This document shows, piece by piece, positions 8,988-15,221 of a DNA stretch of 15,221 nucleotides. The DNA is from an uncultured Bordetella sp. (GTDB lineage: Bacteria > Pseudomonadota > Gammaproteobacteria > Burkholderiales > Burkholderiaceae_B). Location: contig CALGFL010000128.1 in assembly GCA_937881145.1 (NCBI GenBank), forward strand, positions 1 through 15,221, written 5' to 3'. Every line of letters begins with the position of its first letter. Position 1 is the stretch's first letter. The position numbers were made by a program, and so were the translations under genes. The notes under the pieces are model-generated. The model had not been told where the DNA came from, made no database searches, and saw nothing but the letters and a program-made list of their open reading frames with translations.

Positions 8988-9117
8988 GTCCGTCTGGGCC
9001 GTATAGCCCGGCCGAGCGACTTAAGCGTCGGGGCAGTCCCGCAGGGACTTTGGGCGCCTAAGGCGGCGCCCAAACCCGACGCTTCGGAGCCGGCCGGGCT
9101 ATACGGCCCAGACGGAC
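8988..9117. repeat. 130-bp nested inverted repeat between ccsB and lysA
   Basis: The outer arms 8988-9013 and 9092-9117 are perfect reverse complements over 26 bp. After a short asymmetric internal loop (9014-9022 opposite 9085-9091), pairing resumes for 10 perfect bp (9023-9032 with 9075-9084). Inside are two further hairpins: AGTCCC/GGGACT (9035-9040, 9044-9049, GCA loop) and a perfect 10-bp TTTGGGCGCC/GGCGCCCAAA stem (9049-9058, 9065-9074). The hairpins share base 9049, so they would abut. No T-run follows on either strand, so it is not a canonical terminator, though it could block readthrough from both convergent genes. It encodes no protein. Its organisation resembles REP/BIME-type or miniature palindromic elements. 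Membership of a known family is not claimed. Confidence 0.85.
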
Positions 9118-9160
9118 GTCTTAAGAACTCAAATAACAAACAACAAACACCCAAGAACAA

Positions 9161-10450
9161 CTACGGCAACGTAGACTCGCCCCGCATCACATCCGCGATC
9201 GACTCGCGCTGGCGCACCACGTAATACTTCTCGCCATCCACGATGACCTCAGCCGGCCGCGGCCGCGAGTTGTAGTTGCTGGCCATGGTCATGCCATAAG
9301 CTCCCGCCGACTCCAGCGCCAGCACGTCACCTTGCCGCACGCACAGCTCGCGCTCCTTGGCCAGCCAGTCGCCGCTTTCGCATACCGGCCCCACGACGTC
9401 GTACATGCGGGCCTCGCCCGAACGCGGCCGCACCGCGCGCAGACCGTGCCAGGCCGTGTACAGCGAAGGCCGCAGCAGATCGTTCATGGCCGCGTCGACG
9501 ATGGCGAAATTGCGCGCCTGCGCATGCTTCAGATAGTGCACCGTGGTCAACAGCACCCCGGCATTGCCCACCAGCGAGCGGCCCGGCTCCAGCACCAGAT
9601 GCAAATGCCCGTAGCCGCGCGCGGCCAGGCGTTCGAACACGTGATCGAGCAGCGCCTTGGGCGAAGGCACCACCTCGTCGGTATAACGGATGCCCAGGCC
9701 GCCGCCCAGATCCAGATGCTCGATGGCAATGCCCGAAGCCTTCAGCGCATCGATCAGATCGATCAGCTTTTCCAGCGCGTCGAAATACGGACTGATATCG
9801 GTGAGCTGCGAACCGATGTGGCAGTCCACGCCCACCACCTGCAGCCCCGGCAGGCCGGCCGCGATGCGATAGGCCTCGGGCGCGTCCTCGATGGCGATGC
9901 CGAACTTGTTTTCCTTGAGCCCCGTGGAAATATAGGGGTGAGTCTGCGCATCCACGTCGGGGTTCACGCGCAGCGACACGCGCGCGCGCCGGCCCATGTC
10001 CTGGGCCACGTCCGACAGGCGATAGAGCTCGTCTTGCGATTCGACGTTGAAGCACTTCACGTCGGCCTCGATGGCCGCGCGCATTTCCCAGGCCTGCTTG
10101 CCCACGCCCGAGAACACCACCTTGGACGGATCGCCGCCGACGGCCAGCACGCGCGCCAGCTCGCCGCCGGACACGATGTCAAAGCCCGCGCCCAGGCGGG
10201 CGAACTCGCCCAGCACGGCCAGGTTGGAATTGGCCTTCATGCCATAGCAGACCAGCACCGCGCGATTGCCTATGGCCTGCTGGTAGGCCTCCAGGGCAGC
10301 GCCCAGCGCGGCGCGCGAATACACATAGAGCGGCGTACCCAGCCCGGCCACCAGCTTGTCCAGCGGCACGCCTTCGGCATGCAGCACGCCCTCGCGGTAA
10401 TGAAAATGCGGATGGCCGGTCAATTCGGCGTGGATTGCAGGGGGGGTCAT
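9161..10450 (-). CDS. lysA: Diaminopimelate decarboxylase
   Basis: A 429-residue PLP enzyme of fold type III that decarboxylates meso-diaminopimelate to L-lysine, the last step of lysine synthesis. Visible features: the Schiff-base lysine K72 in [15 protein letters not shown] (211-215), the phosphate-binding GGGLGIRY (249-256), EPGRSLVG (288-295), the active-site cysteine motif CESGD (357-361), and the C-terminal [22 protein letters not shown] (381-402) with Y385. The N-terminal barrel and C-terminal beta-sandwich are complete. It starts four bases inside lptM (ATGA, 10447-10450), a coupling seen in many proteobacteria. Codons 2-4 form a run of seven C residues on the coding strand. The gene converges with ccsB, with the inverted-repeat element between them. 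Confidence 0.98.
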   Translation of the reverse strand: MTPPAIHAELTGHPHFHYREGVLHAEGVPLDKLVAGLGTPLYVYSRAALGAALEAYQQAIGNRAVLVCYGMKANSNLAVLGEFARLGAGFDIVSGGELARVLAVGGDPSKVVFSGVGKQAWEMRAAIEADVKCFNVESQDELYRLSDVAQDMGRRARVSLRVNPDVDAQTHPYISTGLKENKFGIAIEDAPEAYRIAAGLPGLQVVGVDCHIGSQLTDISPYFDALEKLIDLIDALKASGIAIEHLDLGGGLGIRYTDEVVPSPKALLDHVFERLAARGYGHLHLVLEPGRSLVGNAGVLLTTVHYLKHAQARNFAIVDAAMNDLLRPSLYTAWHGLRAVRPRSGEARMYDVVGPVCESGDWLAKERELCVRQGDVLALESAGAYGMTMASNYNSRPRPAEVIVDGEKYYVVRQRESIADVMRGESTLP

Positions 10451-10689
10451 TGCTGGAACAGATCAGGTACGGGTTGGGCGGGCCGGGCGCCATTGGGGGC
10501 GGGCGCCGCCGGCGTGGCGCTCTCGCCTTGCTTGAGGGCGGGCGGCGGCGCCGGCCGGTGATGGTCCTGCGGGCTGCCCGGCAGATACAGCGGGCCTTTG
10601 TAGCCGCAGGCCGCCAATACGCCGCAGACGGCCAGCATGGCTACAATGCGAGAGATGGAAAGGCTGCGTGCCGAGTGCGCGAAATGCAC
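10447..10689 (-). CDS. lptM: LptM (YifL)-family small outer-membrane lipoprotein
   Basis: A short lipoprotein with the family signature LAACGYKGPLYLP directly at the lipobox (C28 counting from the GTG start). The rest is a proline/alanine-rich tail, as in other LptM proteins. In E. coli, LptM assists oxidative maturation of the LPS translocon LptD. I place the start at a GTG (complement of 10687-10689) because GGAG lies six bases before it, giving an 80-residue protein with a short signal peptide. An upstream ATG at 10713 would give 88 residues but would leave only 8 bp to the divergent cyaY start. The stop overlaps the lysA ATG by 4 bp. Having lptM just before lysA and next to cyaY is the conserved proteobacterial arrangement. 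Confidence 0.88.
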   Translation of the reverse strand: MHFAHSARSLSISRIVAMLAVCGVLAACGYKGPLYLPGSPQDHHRPAPPPALKQGESATPAAPAPNGARPAQPVPDLFQQ

Positions 10690-10721
10690 AGAAGACTCCG
10701 TAATCGATGGCATGTTGGATT

Positions 10722-11051
10722 ATGACCGAAACCGAATTCCTTGCCCTGGTCGACCAGGTACTCGATAGCATCGAAAGCCAGGCCGACGACTGGGCCTGCG
10801 CGACCGACCTCGACATCGAAACCAGCCGCAGCGGCCACGTGCTGACCCTGGTTTTCGACAACGACATCCATGTCGTGGTCAATTCCCAGGCGCCCATGCG
10901 CGAAATCTGGGTGGCGGCGCTCAGCGGCGGCTTTCATTACCGCTACGACGGCCGCAGCTGGAACGACACGCGCGGCGGCCCGACCCTGCCCGAGGCCTTG
11001 TCGCAAATCTGCTCCGCGGCGGCCGATGCGCCCCTGACCGTGCATCTTTGA
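10722..11051 (+). CDS. cyaY: Iron-sulfur cluster assembly regulator CyaY (bacterial frataxin)
   Basis: A 109-residue cytoplasmic frataxin homologue that binds iron and modulates IscS-dependent iron-sulfur cluster assembly. The N-terminal helix is strongly acidic (MTETEFLALVDQVLDSIE, then ADDW and DLDIE), the iron-binding ridge of the family. The central sheet carries VVNSQAPMREIWVAALSGGFHY, the frataxin core motif. The ATG at 10722 is preferred because the protein then begins exactly at helix 1. The in-frame ATG at 10707 adds only MACWI. No strong Shine-Dalgarno sequence is present. It diverges from lptM, and a symmetric hairpin follows the stop. Confidence 0.95.
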   Translation: MTETEFLALVDQVLDSIESQADDWACATDLDIETSRSGHVLTLVFDNDIHVVVNSQAPMREIWVAALSGGFHYRYDGRSWNDTRGGPTLPEALSQICSAAADAPLTVHL

Positions 11052-11077
11052 TTTCTCAGGCGCGGCCCGGCAGGCAA

Positions 11078-11102
11078 GCGAACCCGGCACTGCCGGGTTC
11101 GC
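11078..11102. terminator. Hairpin between convergent cyaY and mrcA, possible bidirectional terminator
   Basis: GCGAACCCGG (11078-11087) pairs perfectly with 11093-11102 across a 5-nt loop; two more pairs inside the loop are possible on paper. It lies in the 65-bp gap between two genes that transcribe toward each other, a usual place for a shared terminator. Neither strand has a proper T-run after the stem, so efficiency is uncertain. Confidence 0.6.
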
Positions 11103-11116
11103 TCATTCAAAAGCGA

Positions 11117-13549
11117 TCAGTGGCCGACCTTGCTGCTGCCCGCCAGATTGTTCAGGAAGTCGCCCAGCGAATCCGGCTGCGCCGGCGTCGCCGCGGCGCC
11201 TGCCGCCGCAGCTTGTGGATTGCCGCCCAGGCCTAGCGAGGCCACGGACTGGCCGGGCGGATAATCCGAAAGATACAGCTCGTTGTTCGCTTCGATAACG
11301 CCATCGGGCTTGGTGCGCGGTGTCGGCATGGGCAAGTCCTTGACCGTTTCCTGCATGTAGCCCAGCCAGATCGGCAGCGCCACACCGCCGCCGGTTTCGC
11401 GCGCGCCCAGCGACTTGGGCTGGTCGTAACCCAGCCAGGCCGTGGCTTCCAGACCCGAGGTATAGCCGGAGAACCAGGCGTCCATCGAATCGTTGGTGGT
11501 GCCCGTCTTGCCGGCCACGGTGCGCTTGAGCACCGCGTGGGCGCGGGCACCCGTGCCGTAGGTGGCCACGCCTTCGAGCAGGTTGTTCATGATGTAGTCG
11601 ACACGCGGGTCGATTGCGCGGATCGATTCGTCGCCAGCCTGGGCGGGCTTGGCCTGCATGATCGTCTTGCCGTCGCTGTCGGTGACGTGATCGATCAGGT
11701 AGGGCGTGACGCGAAAGCCCCCGTTGGCGAACACCGAATAGGCGGCGGCCAGCTGCAGCGGCGTCACCGTGCCCGCGCCCAGCGCCATGGGCAGCACGGC
11801 CGGTTGGCGCGATTTGTCGAAGCCGAAGCGCGTCAGGTATTGCTGCGCGTACGACGGGCCGATGGCCTGCATGATGCGCACCGTGACCATGTTCATGGAC
11901 TTGTACAGCGCCTGGCGCAGCGTGAGCATGGGCTCGTATTCGTCGCCGTAGTTCTTGGGCGCCCAGGCCTTGGAGCCCGTCTGCGCGGCCGTCAGGAAGA
12001 ACGGCTCGTTGGAGATCTGCGTGGCGGTCGAGAAACCGCGCTCGATCGCGGCGGCATAGATGAAGGGCTTGATGTTCGAACCGGGCTGGCGCCAGGCCTG
12101 TGTCACGCGGTTGAAGTTGCCGCGATAGAAGTCGAAGCCGCCCACCATGGCGCGGATGGAACCGTCTTTGGGCGCGAGCACCACGAAGGCGGCCTGCACG
12201 GCGGGGTAGTTGATCACTTCCCAGTTGCCCTCGGGGTCTTTGTGCACATAGACCACCGAACCGCGCTTGATGCGCACATCGGGCTTGGCCTTGTCGCCCA
12301 GCGCGCGCGCCACGGTCGACAGTGCCTTCTTGTCGTTGACGGTGATGATTTCCTTGGAGCTGCGCGCGATCTTGATTTCGGTGGGGCTGGCCGAAAGCAC
12401 CACGCCGGTCAGCAGGTCGTCGCCGCTGTCGGGGTACTTCTCGATCACGGCGTCGATGATGTCGTCGAGCTTCTGCGGGTTTTGCTCGATGCCGGCCGGC
12501 AGGTCGATGTCTTCTTCCGGGCCGGGGTAGGGCGCGCGGCGCGTGTAGTCCAGCACGCCGTTGCGCAGCGACTCGTAGGCCAGTTGCTGGTCCTTGGCCC
12601 GCACGGTGGTGTAGATATTGATGCCGCGCGTGTACAGGTCGTCGTGGTAGATGTTGTAGAGCAGCTGGCGGGCCAGTTCGGCCACGTATTCGCCGTGCAC
12701 CTGGAAGGTGCCCGGAGCCGTCCCGGCGCTCGAGCGCGTCACGATCTTCTGGGTCATCGCGGCCTGGTATTCGGGCTGGGTCAGGTAGCCCAGGGCCAGC
12801 ATGCGGCCCAGCACGTAATGCTGGCGGACCTCGGCGCGGTTCAGGTTGGACAGCGGATTGAAGCGCGACGGGGCCTTGGGAATGCCCGCCAGCATGGCGG
12901 CCTCGGCCGGCGTGAGCTCGGACAGCTTCTTGCCGAAATAGGTGCGCGCCGCGGCAGCGAAACCATAGGCGCGATGGCCCAGGTAGATCTGGTTCATGTA
13001 CAGCTCGAGGATCTGGTCCTTGCTGAGCTGCGATTCGATCTTGAAGGTGAGCAGCAGTTCGTAGAACTTGCGCGAATAGGTCTTCTCGGACGAGAGATAG
13101 AAATTGCGCGCCACCTGCATGGTGATGGTGCTGGCGCCCTGCGCCTTGGAATCCTTGACCAGATTGGTGACCGCCGCACGGATCACGCCCGTCCAGTCCA
13201 CGCCGCCGTGCTGGTAGAAGCGGTCGTCCTCGGCCGAAAGCACCGCCGCCTTCATGAGGTCGGGAATTTCCGAGAAGCGCAGCACGTCGCGGCGCTCCTC
13301 GCCGAACTCGCCGATGAGCGTGTTGTCGGCCGTGTATACGCGCAGCGGTATGCGCGGCCGGTAGTCGGTCATGGCGTGCAGGTCGGGCAGATTGGGCCAG
13401 GCCAGGGCCATAGCCATGGAAGCCAGCAGCACGCCGCAAAGGCCCAGGCCGCCGAAGAAAAGAACGGCCTTGAAGATGAATCGCAGGATCCAGGGGGTGC
13501 CCGCTACGGGTTGCGGATCTTGCTTGGAGGAATTTTGTCGGGTGCGCAT
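11117..13549 (-). CDS. mrcA: Penicillin-binding protein 1A (bifunctional transglycosylase/transpeptidase)
   Basis: An 810-residue class A PBP that polymerises and cross-links peptidoglycan at the outer face of the inner membrane. A basic cytoplasmic tail is followed by one membrane anchor (about 24-50). The GT51 domain shows EDDRFYQHGGVDW (catalytic E107), GASTITMQVARNFYL (138-152) and KDQILELYMNQIYLG (177-191). An inserted OB-like region follows (roughly 310-450), including a conspicuously acidic DDIIDAVIEKYPDSGDDLL. The transpeptidase has SNIK (S491 nucleophile, K494), SMN (551-553) and KTGTT (681-685). The C-terminus ends in an Ala/Gly/Pro-rich tail. All catalytic motifs are intact. It diverges from aroK across 118 bp, matching the common mrcA-aroKB neighbourhood. 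No pil genes intervene as they do in many gammaproteobacteria. Confidence 0.97.
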   Translation of the reverse strand: MRTRQNSSKQDPQPVAGTPWILRFIFKAVLFFGGLGLCGVLLASMAMALAWPNLPDLHAMTDYRPRIPLRVYTADNTLIGEFGEERRDVLRFSEIPDLMKAAVLSAEDDRFYQHGGVDWTGVIRAAVTNLVKDSKAQGASTITMQVARNFYLSSEKTYSRKFYELLLTFKIESQLSKDQILELYMNQIYLGHRAYGFAAAARTYFGKKLSELTPAEAAMLAGIPKAPSRFNPLSNLNRAEVRQHYVLGRMLALGYLTQPEYQAAMTQKIVTRSSAGTAPGTFQVHGEYVAELARQLLYNIYHDDLYTRGINIYTTVRAKDQQLAYESLRNGVLDYTRRAPYPGPEEDIDLPAGIEQNPQKLDDIIDAVIEKYPDSGDDLLTGVVLSASPTEIKIARSSKEIITVNDKKALSTVARALGDKAKPDVRIKRGSVVYVHKDPEGNWEVINYPAVQAAFVVLAPKDGSIRAMVGGFDFYRGNFNRVTQAWRQPGSNIKPFIYAAAIERGFSTATQISNEPFFLTAAQTGSKAWAPKNYGDEYEPMLTLRQALYKSMNMVTVRIMQAIGPSYAQQYLTRFGFDKSRQPAVLPMALGAGTVTPLQLAAAYSVFANGGFRVTPYLIDHVTDSDGKTIMQAKPAQAGDESIRAIDPRVDYIMNNLLEGVATYGTGARAHAVLKRTVAGKTGTTNDSMDAWFSGYTSGLEATAWLGYDQPKSLGARETGGGVALPIWLGYMQETVKDLPMPTPRTKPDGVIEANNELYLSDYPPGQSVASLGLGGNPQAAAAGAAATPAQPDSLGDFLNNLAGSSKVGH

Positions 13550-13610
13550 CGCGGCGATTTTACTTTTGATCTCAATTCAGTTCGGGCGGGGGGCGTCCGG
13601 GTGCTGTAAC

Positions 13611-13639
13611 AAATAGTCCGGGCTGTGGTAACCACACAA
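13611..13639 (-). promoter_or_regulatory. Possible mrcA promoter
   Basis: On the minus strand TTGTGT (complement of 13634-13639) is followed after 17 bp by CTATTT (complement of 13611-13616), giving a leader of roughly 55 nt before the mrcA ATG. The -10 match is poor. The boxes straddle the palindrome at 13624-13636, so one bound protein could affect both divergent genes. Confidence 0.28.
13624..13636. promoter_or_regulatory. 13-bp palindrome, candidate operator between mrcA and aroK
   Basis: TGTGGT-A-ACCACA is a perfect dyad with 6-bp arms around one central base. It ends 18 bp before the aroK -10 box, overlapping where a -35 element would lie, and falls inside the spacer of the putative mrcA promoter. 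That position fits a regulator-binding site, but I do not recognise which regulator would bind it. Confidence 0.4.
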
Positions 13640-13651
13640 CTGGCGCGGCAA

Positions 13652-13660
13652 TGGGATAAT
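13652..13660 (+). promoter_or_regulatory. Extended -10 promoter element of aroK-aroB
   Basis: TGGGATAAT fits the extended -10 form (TG, one base, then GATAAT, five of six to consensus). No good -35 hexamer is present at the usual distance, which such promoters tolerate. The hexamer ends 7 bp before the aroK ATG, so a transcript from it would start at or next to that codon. Confidence 0.5.
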
Positions 13661-13667
13661 TGCAACC

Positions 13668-14288
13668 ATGAATAGGCAAGTGAATTCCGACGGGGCGCCC
13701 GAGCCCGACGTGTCGTGCGAATCCGGCGCGCCCTGCCTCGTCAACCCGCCCGCCTGCCTGGCCGACGGCCGGCCGCTCTTCCTGGTGGGCATGATGGGTG
13801 CGGGCAAGACCACCATCGGCCGCGGCCTGGCCCGGATGCTGGGGCGCGAATTCGTCGATCTGGATCATGAACTGGAGGCGCGCTGCGGCGTGCGCGTGCC
13901 GGTGATTTTCGAGATCGAAGGCGAGGCCGGATTCCGCCGGCGCGAGGCCCAGACCCTGCAAGAGTGTACTGAACGGCGCGACATCGTATTGGCCACCGGC
14001 GGCGGCGCCATACTGGCAGAGCAGAGCCGCAGCCTGCTGCGCGAGCGCGGCCTGGTGGTCTATTTGCGCGCCACCCTGGACGAGCTGTTTCGCCGCACCT
14101 CGCGCGACCGCAACCGGCCCCTTCTGGCCACGCCTGACCCGCGCGGCACCCTGCACCAGCTGATGACCGCGCGCGATCCGCTCTACACCGAAGTGGCACA
14201 TGTGATCATCGACACCGGCGCCTCTTCGGTCAACGCCGTGGTCAAGCACGTGCTGACCCGGCTGAACAATATCGAGATCGCTTCATGA
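13668..14288 (+). CDS. aroK: Shikimate kinase
   Basis: A 206-residue enzyme that phosphorylates shikimate at the 3-hydroxyl with ATP, in aromatic amino-acid synthesis. It shows Walker [10 protein letters not shown] (41-49), the shikimate-binding D64/D66 pair in FVDLDHELE, an arginine in GFRRRE (about 89-94), GGGA (111-114), and the LID arginine in RNRPLL (148-153). The kinase core would normally begin about 10 residues before Walker A. Here about 30 extra N-terminal residues precede it, including C17, C23 and C30. Either this is a lineage-specific extension or the true start is an internal GTG (13680 or 13710). Neither the ATG nor the GTGs have a good ribosome-binding site. The stop overlaps the aroB start (ATGA, 14285-14288). 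Confidence 0.95.
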   Translation: MNRQVNSDGAPEPDVSCESGAPCLVNPPACLADGRPLFLVGMMGAGKTTIGRGLARMLGREFVDLDHELEARCGVRVPVIFEIEGEAGFRRREAQTLQECTERRDIVLATGGGAILAEQSRSLLRERGLVVYLRATLDELFRRTSRDRNRPLLATPDPRGTLHQLMTARDPLYTEVAHVIIDTGASSVNAVVKHVLTRLNNIEIAS

Positions 14289-15221
14289 CGACCGTAGTCC
14301 ACGTCGATACCCCCGGCGGGCGGTATCCCATCCACATCGGCGCGGGCCGGCTCGACCGGCTCGACGCCAGCATCCCCGCCGACGCCACGTCCATCGCCAT
14401 CGTCACCAACCCGACCGTGGGGGCGCTGTACGCGCAGCGCGCGCAGGCGGCTCTGGCGCGTACCGGCCGGCGCGTGATCACCATCGAGCTGCCCGACGGC
14501 GAGGCCTATAAAGACTGGCAGACCCTGAATCTGATCTTCGACGTCCTGCTCGAAAACCGCTGCGACCGCCGCTGCGTGCTGGTGGCGCTGGGCGGCGGCG
14601 TGATCGGCGACATGACCGGCTTTGCCGCGGCCGTCTACATGCGCGGGGTGCGCTTCGTGCAGGTGCCCACCACGCTTTTGGCGCAGGTGGATTCCTCGGT
14701 GGGCGGCAAGACGGCGGTGAACCATCCGCTGGGCAAGAACATGATCGGCGCGTTCTACCAGCCCCTGGCCGTGGAGATCGACACCGAGGCGCTGGCGACC
14801 TTGCCGGCGCGCGAAATCTCGGCCGGCCTGGCCGAAGTCATCAAATACGGCCTGATCCTCGACGCCGAATTCTGGTCCTGGTGCGAAGCCAACGCGGCCA
14901 GGCTGCGCGCGCTCGACCGCGAGGCGCTGTCCTACGCCATCCGCCGCTCTTGCGAGCTCAAGGCGCAGGTGGTGGGCCAGGACGAACGCGAATCGGGCCT
15001 GCGCGCGATTCTCAACCTGGGCCATACCTTCGGCCATGCCATCGAATCGGGCCTGGGCTACGGCCAGTGGCTGCACGGCGAGGCCGTGGGCTGCGGCCTG
15101 GTGCAGGCGGCCGAGCTGTCGGCGCGCGTGGCGGGCTTCGAACCGGTTGACGTGGCCCGCGTGCGCAAGCTGGTGGCGGACATCGGCTGTCCCGCCACGG
15201 CCCCCGATCTGGGCGCCGAGC
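14285..15221 (+). CDS. aroB: 3-dehydroquinate synthase (partial, runs off the window)
   Basis: The first 312 residues of 3-dehydroquinate synthase, which converts DAHP to 3-dehydroquinate using NAD and a divalent metal, the second step of the shikimate pathway. The NAD-binding GGGVIGD (103-109), the active-site [12 protein letters not shown] (135-146) and GKN (150-152), and the metal ligands E184 (GLAEVIKYG), H247 (NLGHTFGHA) and H264 (LHGEAV) are all present. About 45-50 residues of the C-terminus are expected beyond the right edge. Its ATG overlaps the aroK stop by one coupling unit of 4 bp, so the pair forms an aroK-aroB operon acting in the same pathway. Confidence 0.97.
   Translation, partial: MTTVVHVDTPGGRYPIHIGAGRLDRLDASIPADATSIAIVTNPTVGALYAQRAQAALARTGRRVITIELPDGEAYKDWQTLNLIFDVLLENRCDRRCVLVALGGGVIGDMTGFAAAVYMRGVRFVQVPTTLLAQVDSSVGGKTAVNHPLGKNMIGAFYQPLAVEIDTEALATLPAREISAGLAEVIKYGLILDAEFWSWCEANAARLRALDREALSYAIRRSCELKAQVVGQDERESGLRAILNLGHTFGHAIESGLGYGQWLHGEAVGCGLVQAAELSARVAGFEPVDVARVRKLVADIGCPATAPDLGAE

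Noticed and set aside
11537..13609. A 690-codon open frame on the plus strand opposite mrcA
   Set aside because: It is a codon-bias shadow in GC-rich DNA. mrcA on the minus strand has every catalytic motif, while the opposite translation is low-complexity with no recognisable domain.

Overview
The window is high-GC betaproteobacterial chromosome, most likely from the family Alcaligenaceae (Bordetella/Achromobacter lineage). This rests on the gene order rpoA-rplQ, then cutA-dsbD, hemB-engB, resB-ccsB, lysA-lptM, cyaY, mrcA and aroK-aroB, and on the character of the proteins. No genome search was possible, so genus is not claimed. It is ordinary core housekeeping DNA. I found no integrase, transposase, toxin, CRISPR array, RNA gene or defence module, and no undescribed multi-gene system.

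Left end (1-834): the 3' end of rpoA (RNA polymerase alpha C-terminal domain), a 255-bp spacer rich in inverted repeats, rplQ (ribosomal protein L17), and a textbook intrinsic terminator closing the operon.

Region 835-5525: a small exported protein of unknown function; cutA overlapping dsbD (the same pair is adjacent in E. coli); then, convergent with dsbD, an engB-hemB pair on the minus strand joined by an ATGA overlap. Region 5526-8972: divergent from engB, resB and ccsB, also ATGA-coupled, encode the System II cytochrome c heme-handling and ligation complex. DsbD (periplasmic reductant), HemB (heme precursor) and ResB-CcsB (heme attachment) therefore sit within about 7 kb and form a heme/cytochrome c maturation neighbourhood.

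Region 8973-9160: the convergent ccsB/lysA gap is filled almost entirely by a 130-bp nested inverted repeat. It has a perfect 26-bp outer stem, a 10-bp inner stem and two internal hairpins. It is not a canonical terminator and may be a REP/BIME-like or miniature element.

Right end (9161-15221): lptM-lysA (outer-membrane lipoprotein and lysine/peptidoglycan precursor synthesis) on the minus strand, cyaY (frataxin) diverging from it, mrcA (penicillin-binding protein 1A) on the minus strand, and aroK-aroB (shikimate pathway) diverging from mrcA. The mrcA-aroK gap is only 118 bp. It carries a 13-bp palindrome just upstream of an extended -10 box that almost abuts the aroK ATG. Adjacent genes are often coupled by 4-bp start/stop overlaps (hemB/engB, resB/ccsB, lptM/lysA, aroK/aroB). 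aroB runs off the right edge.
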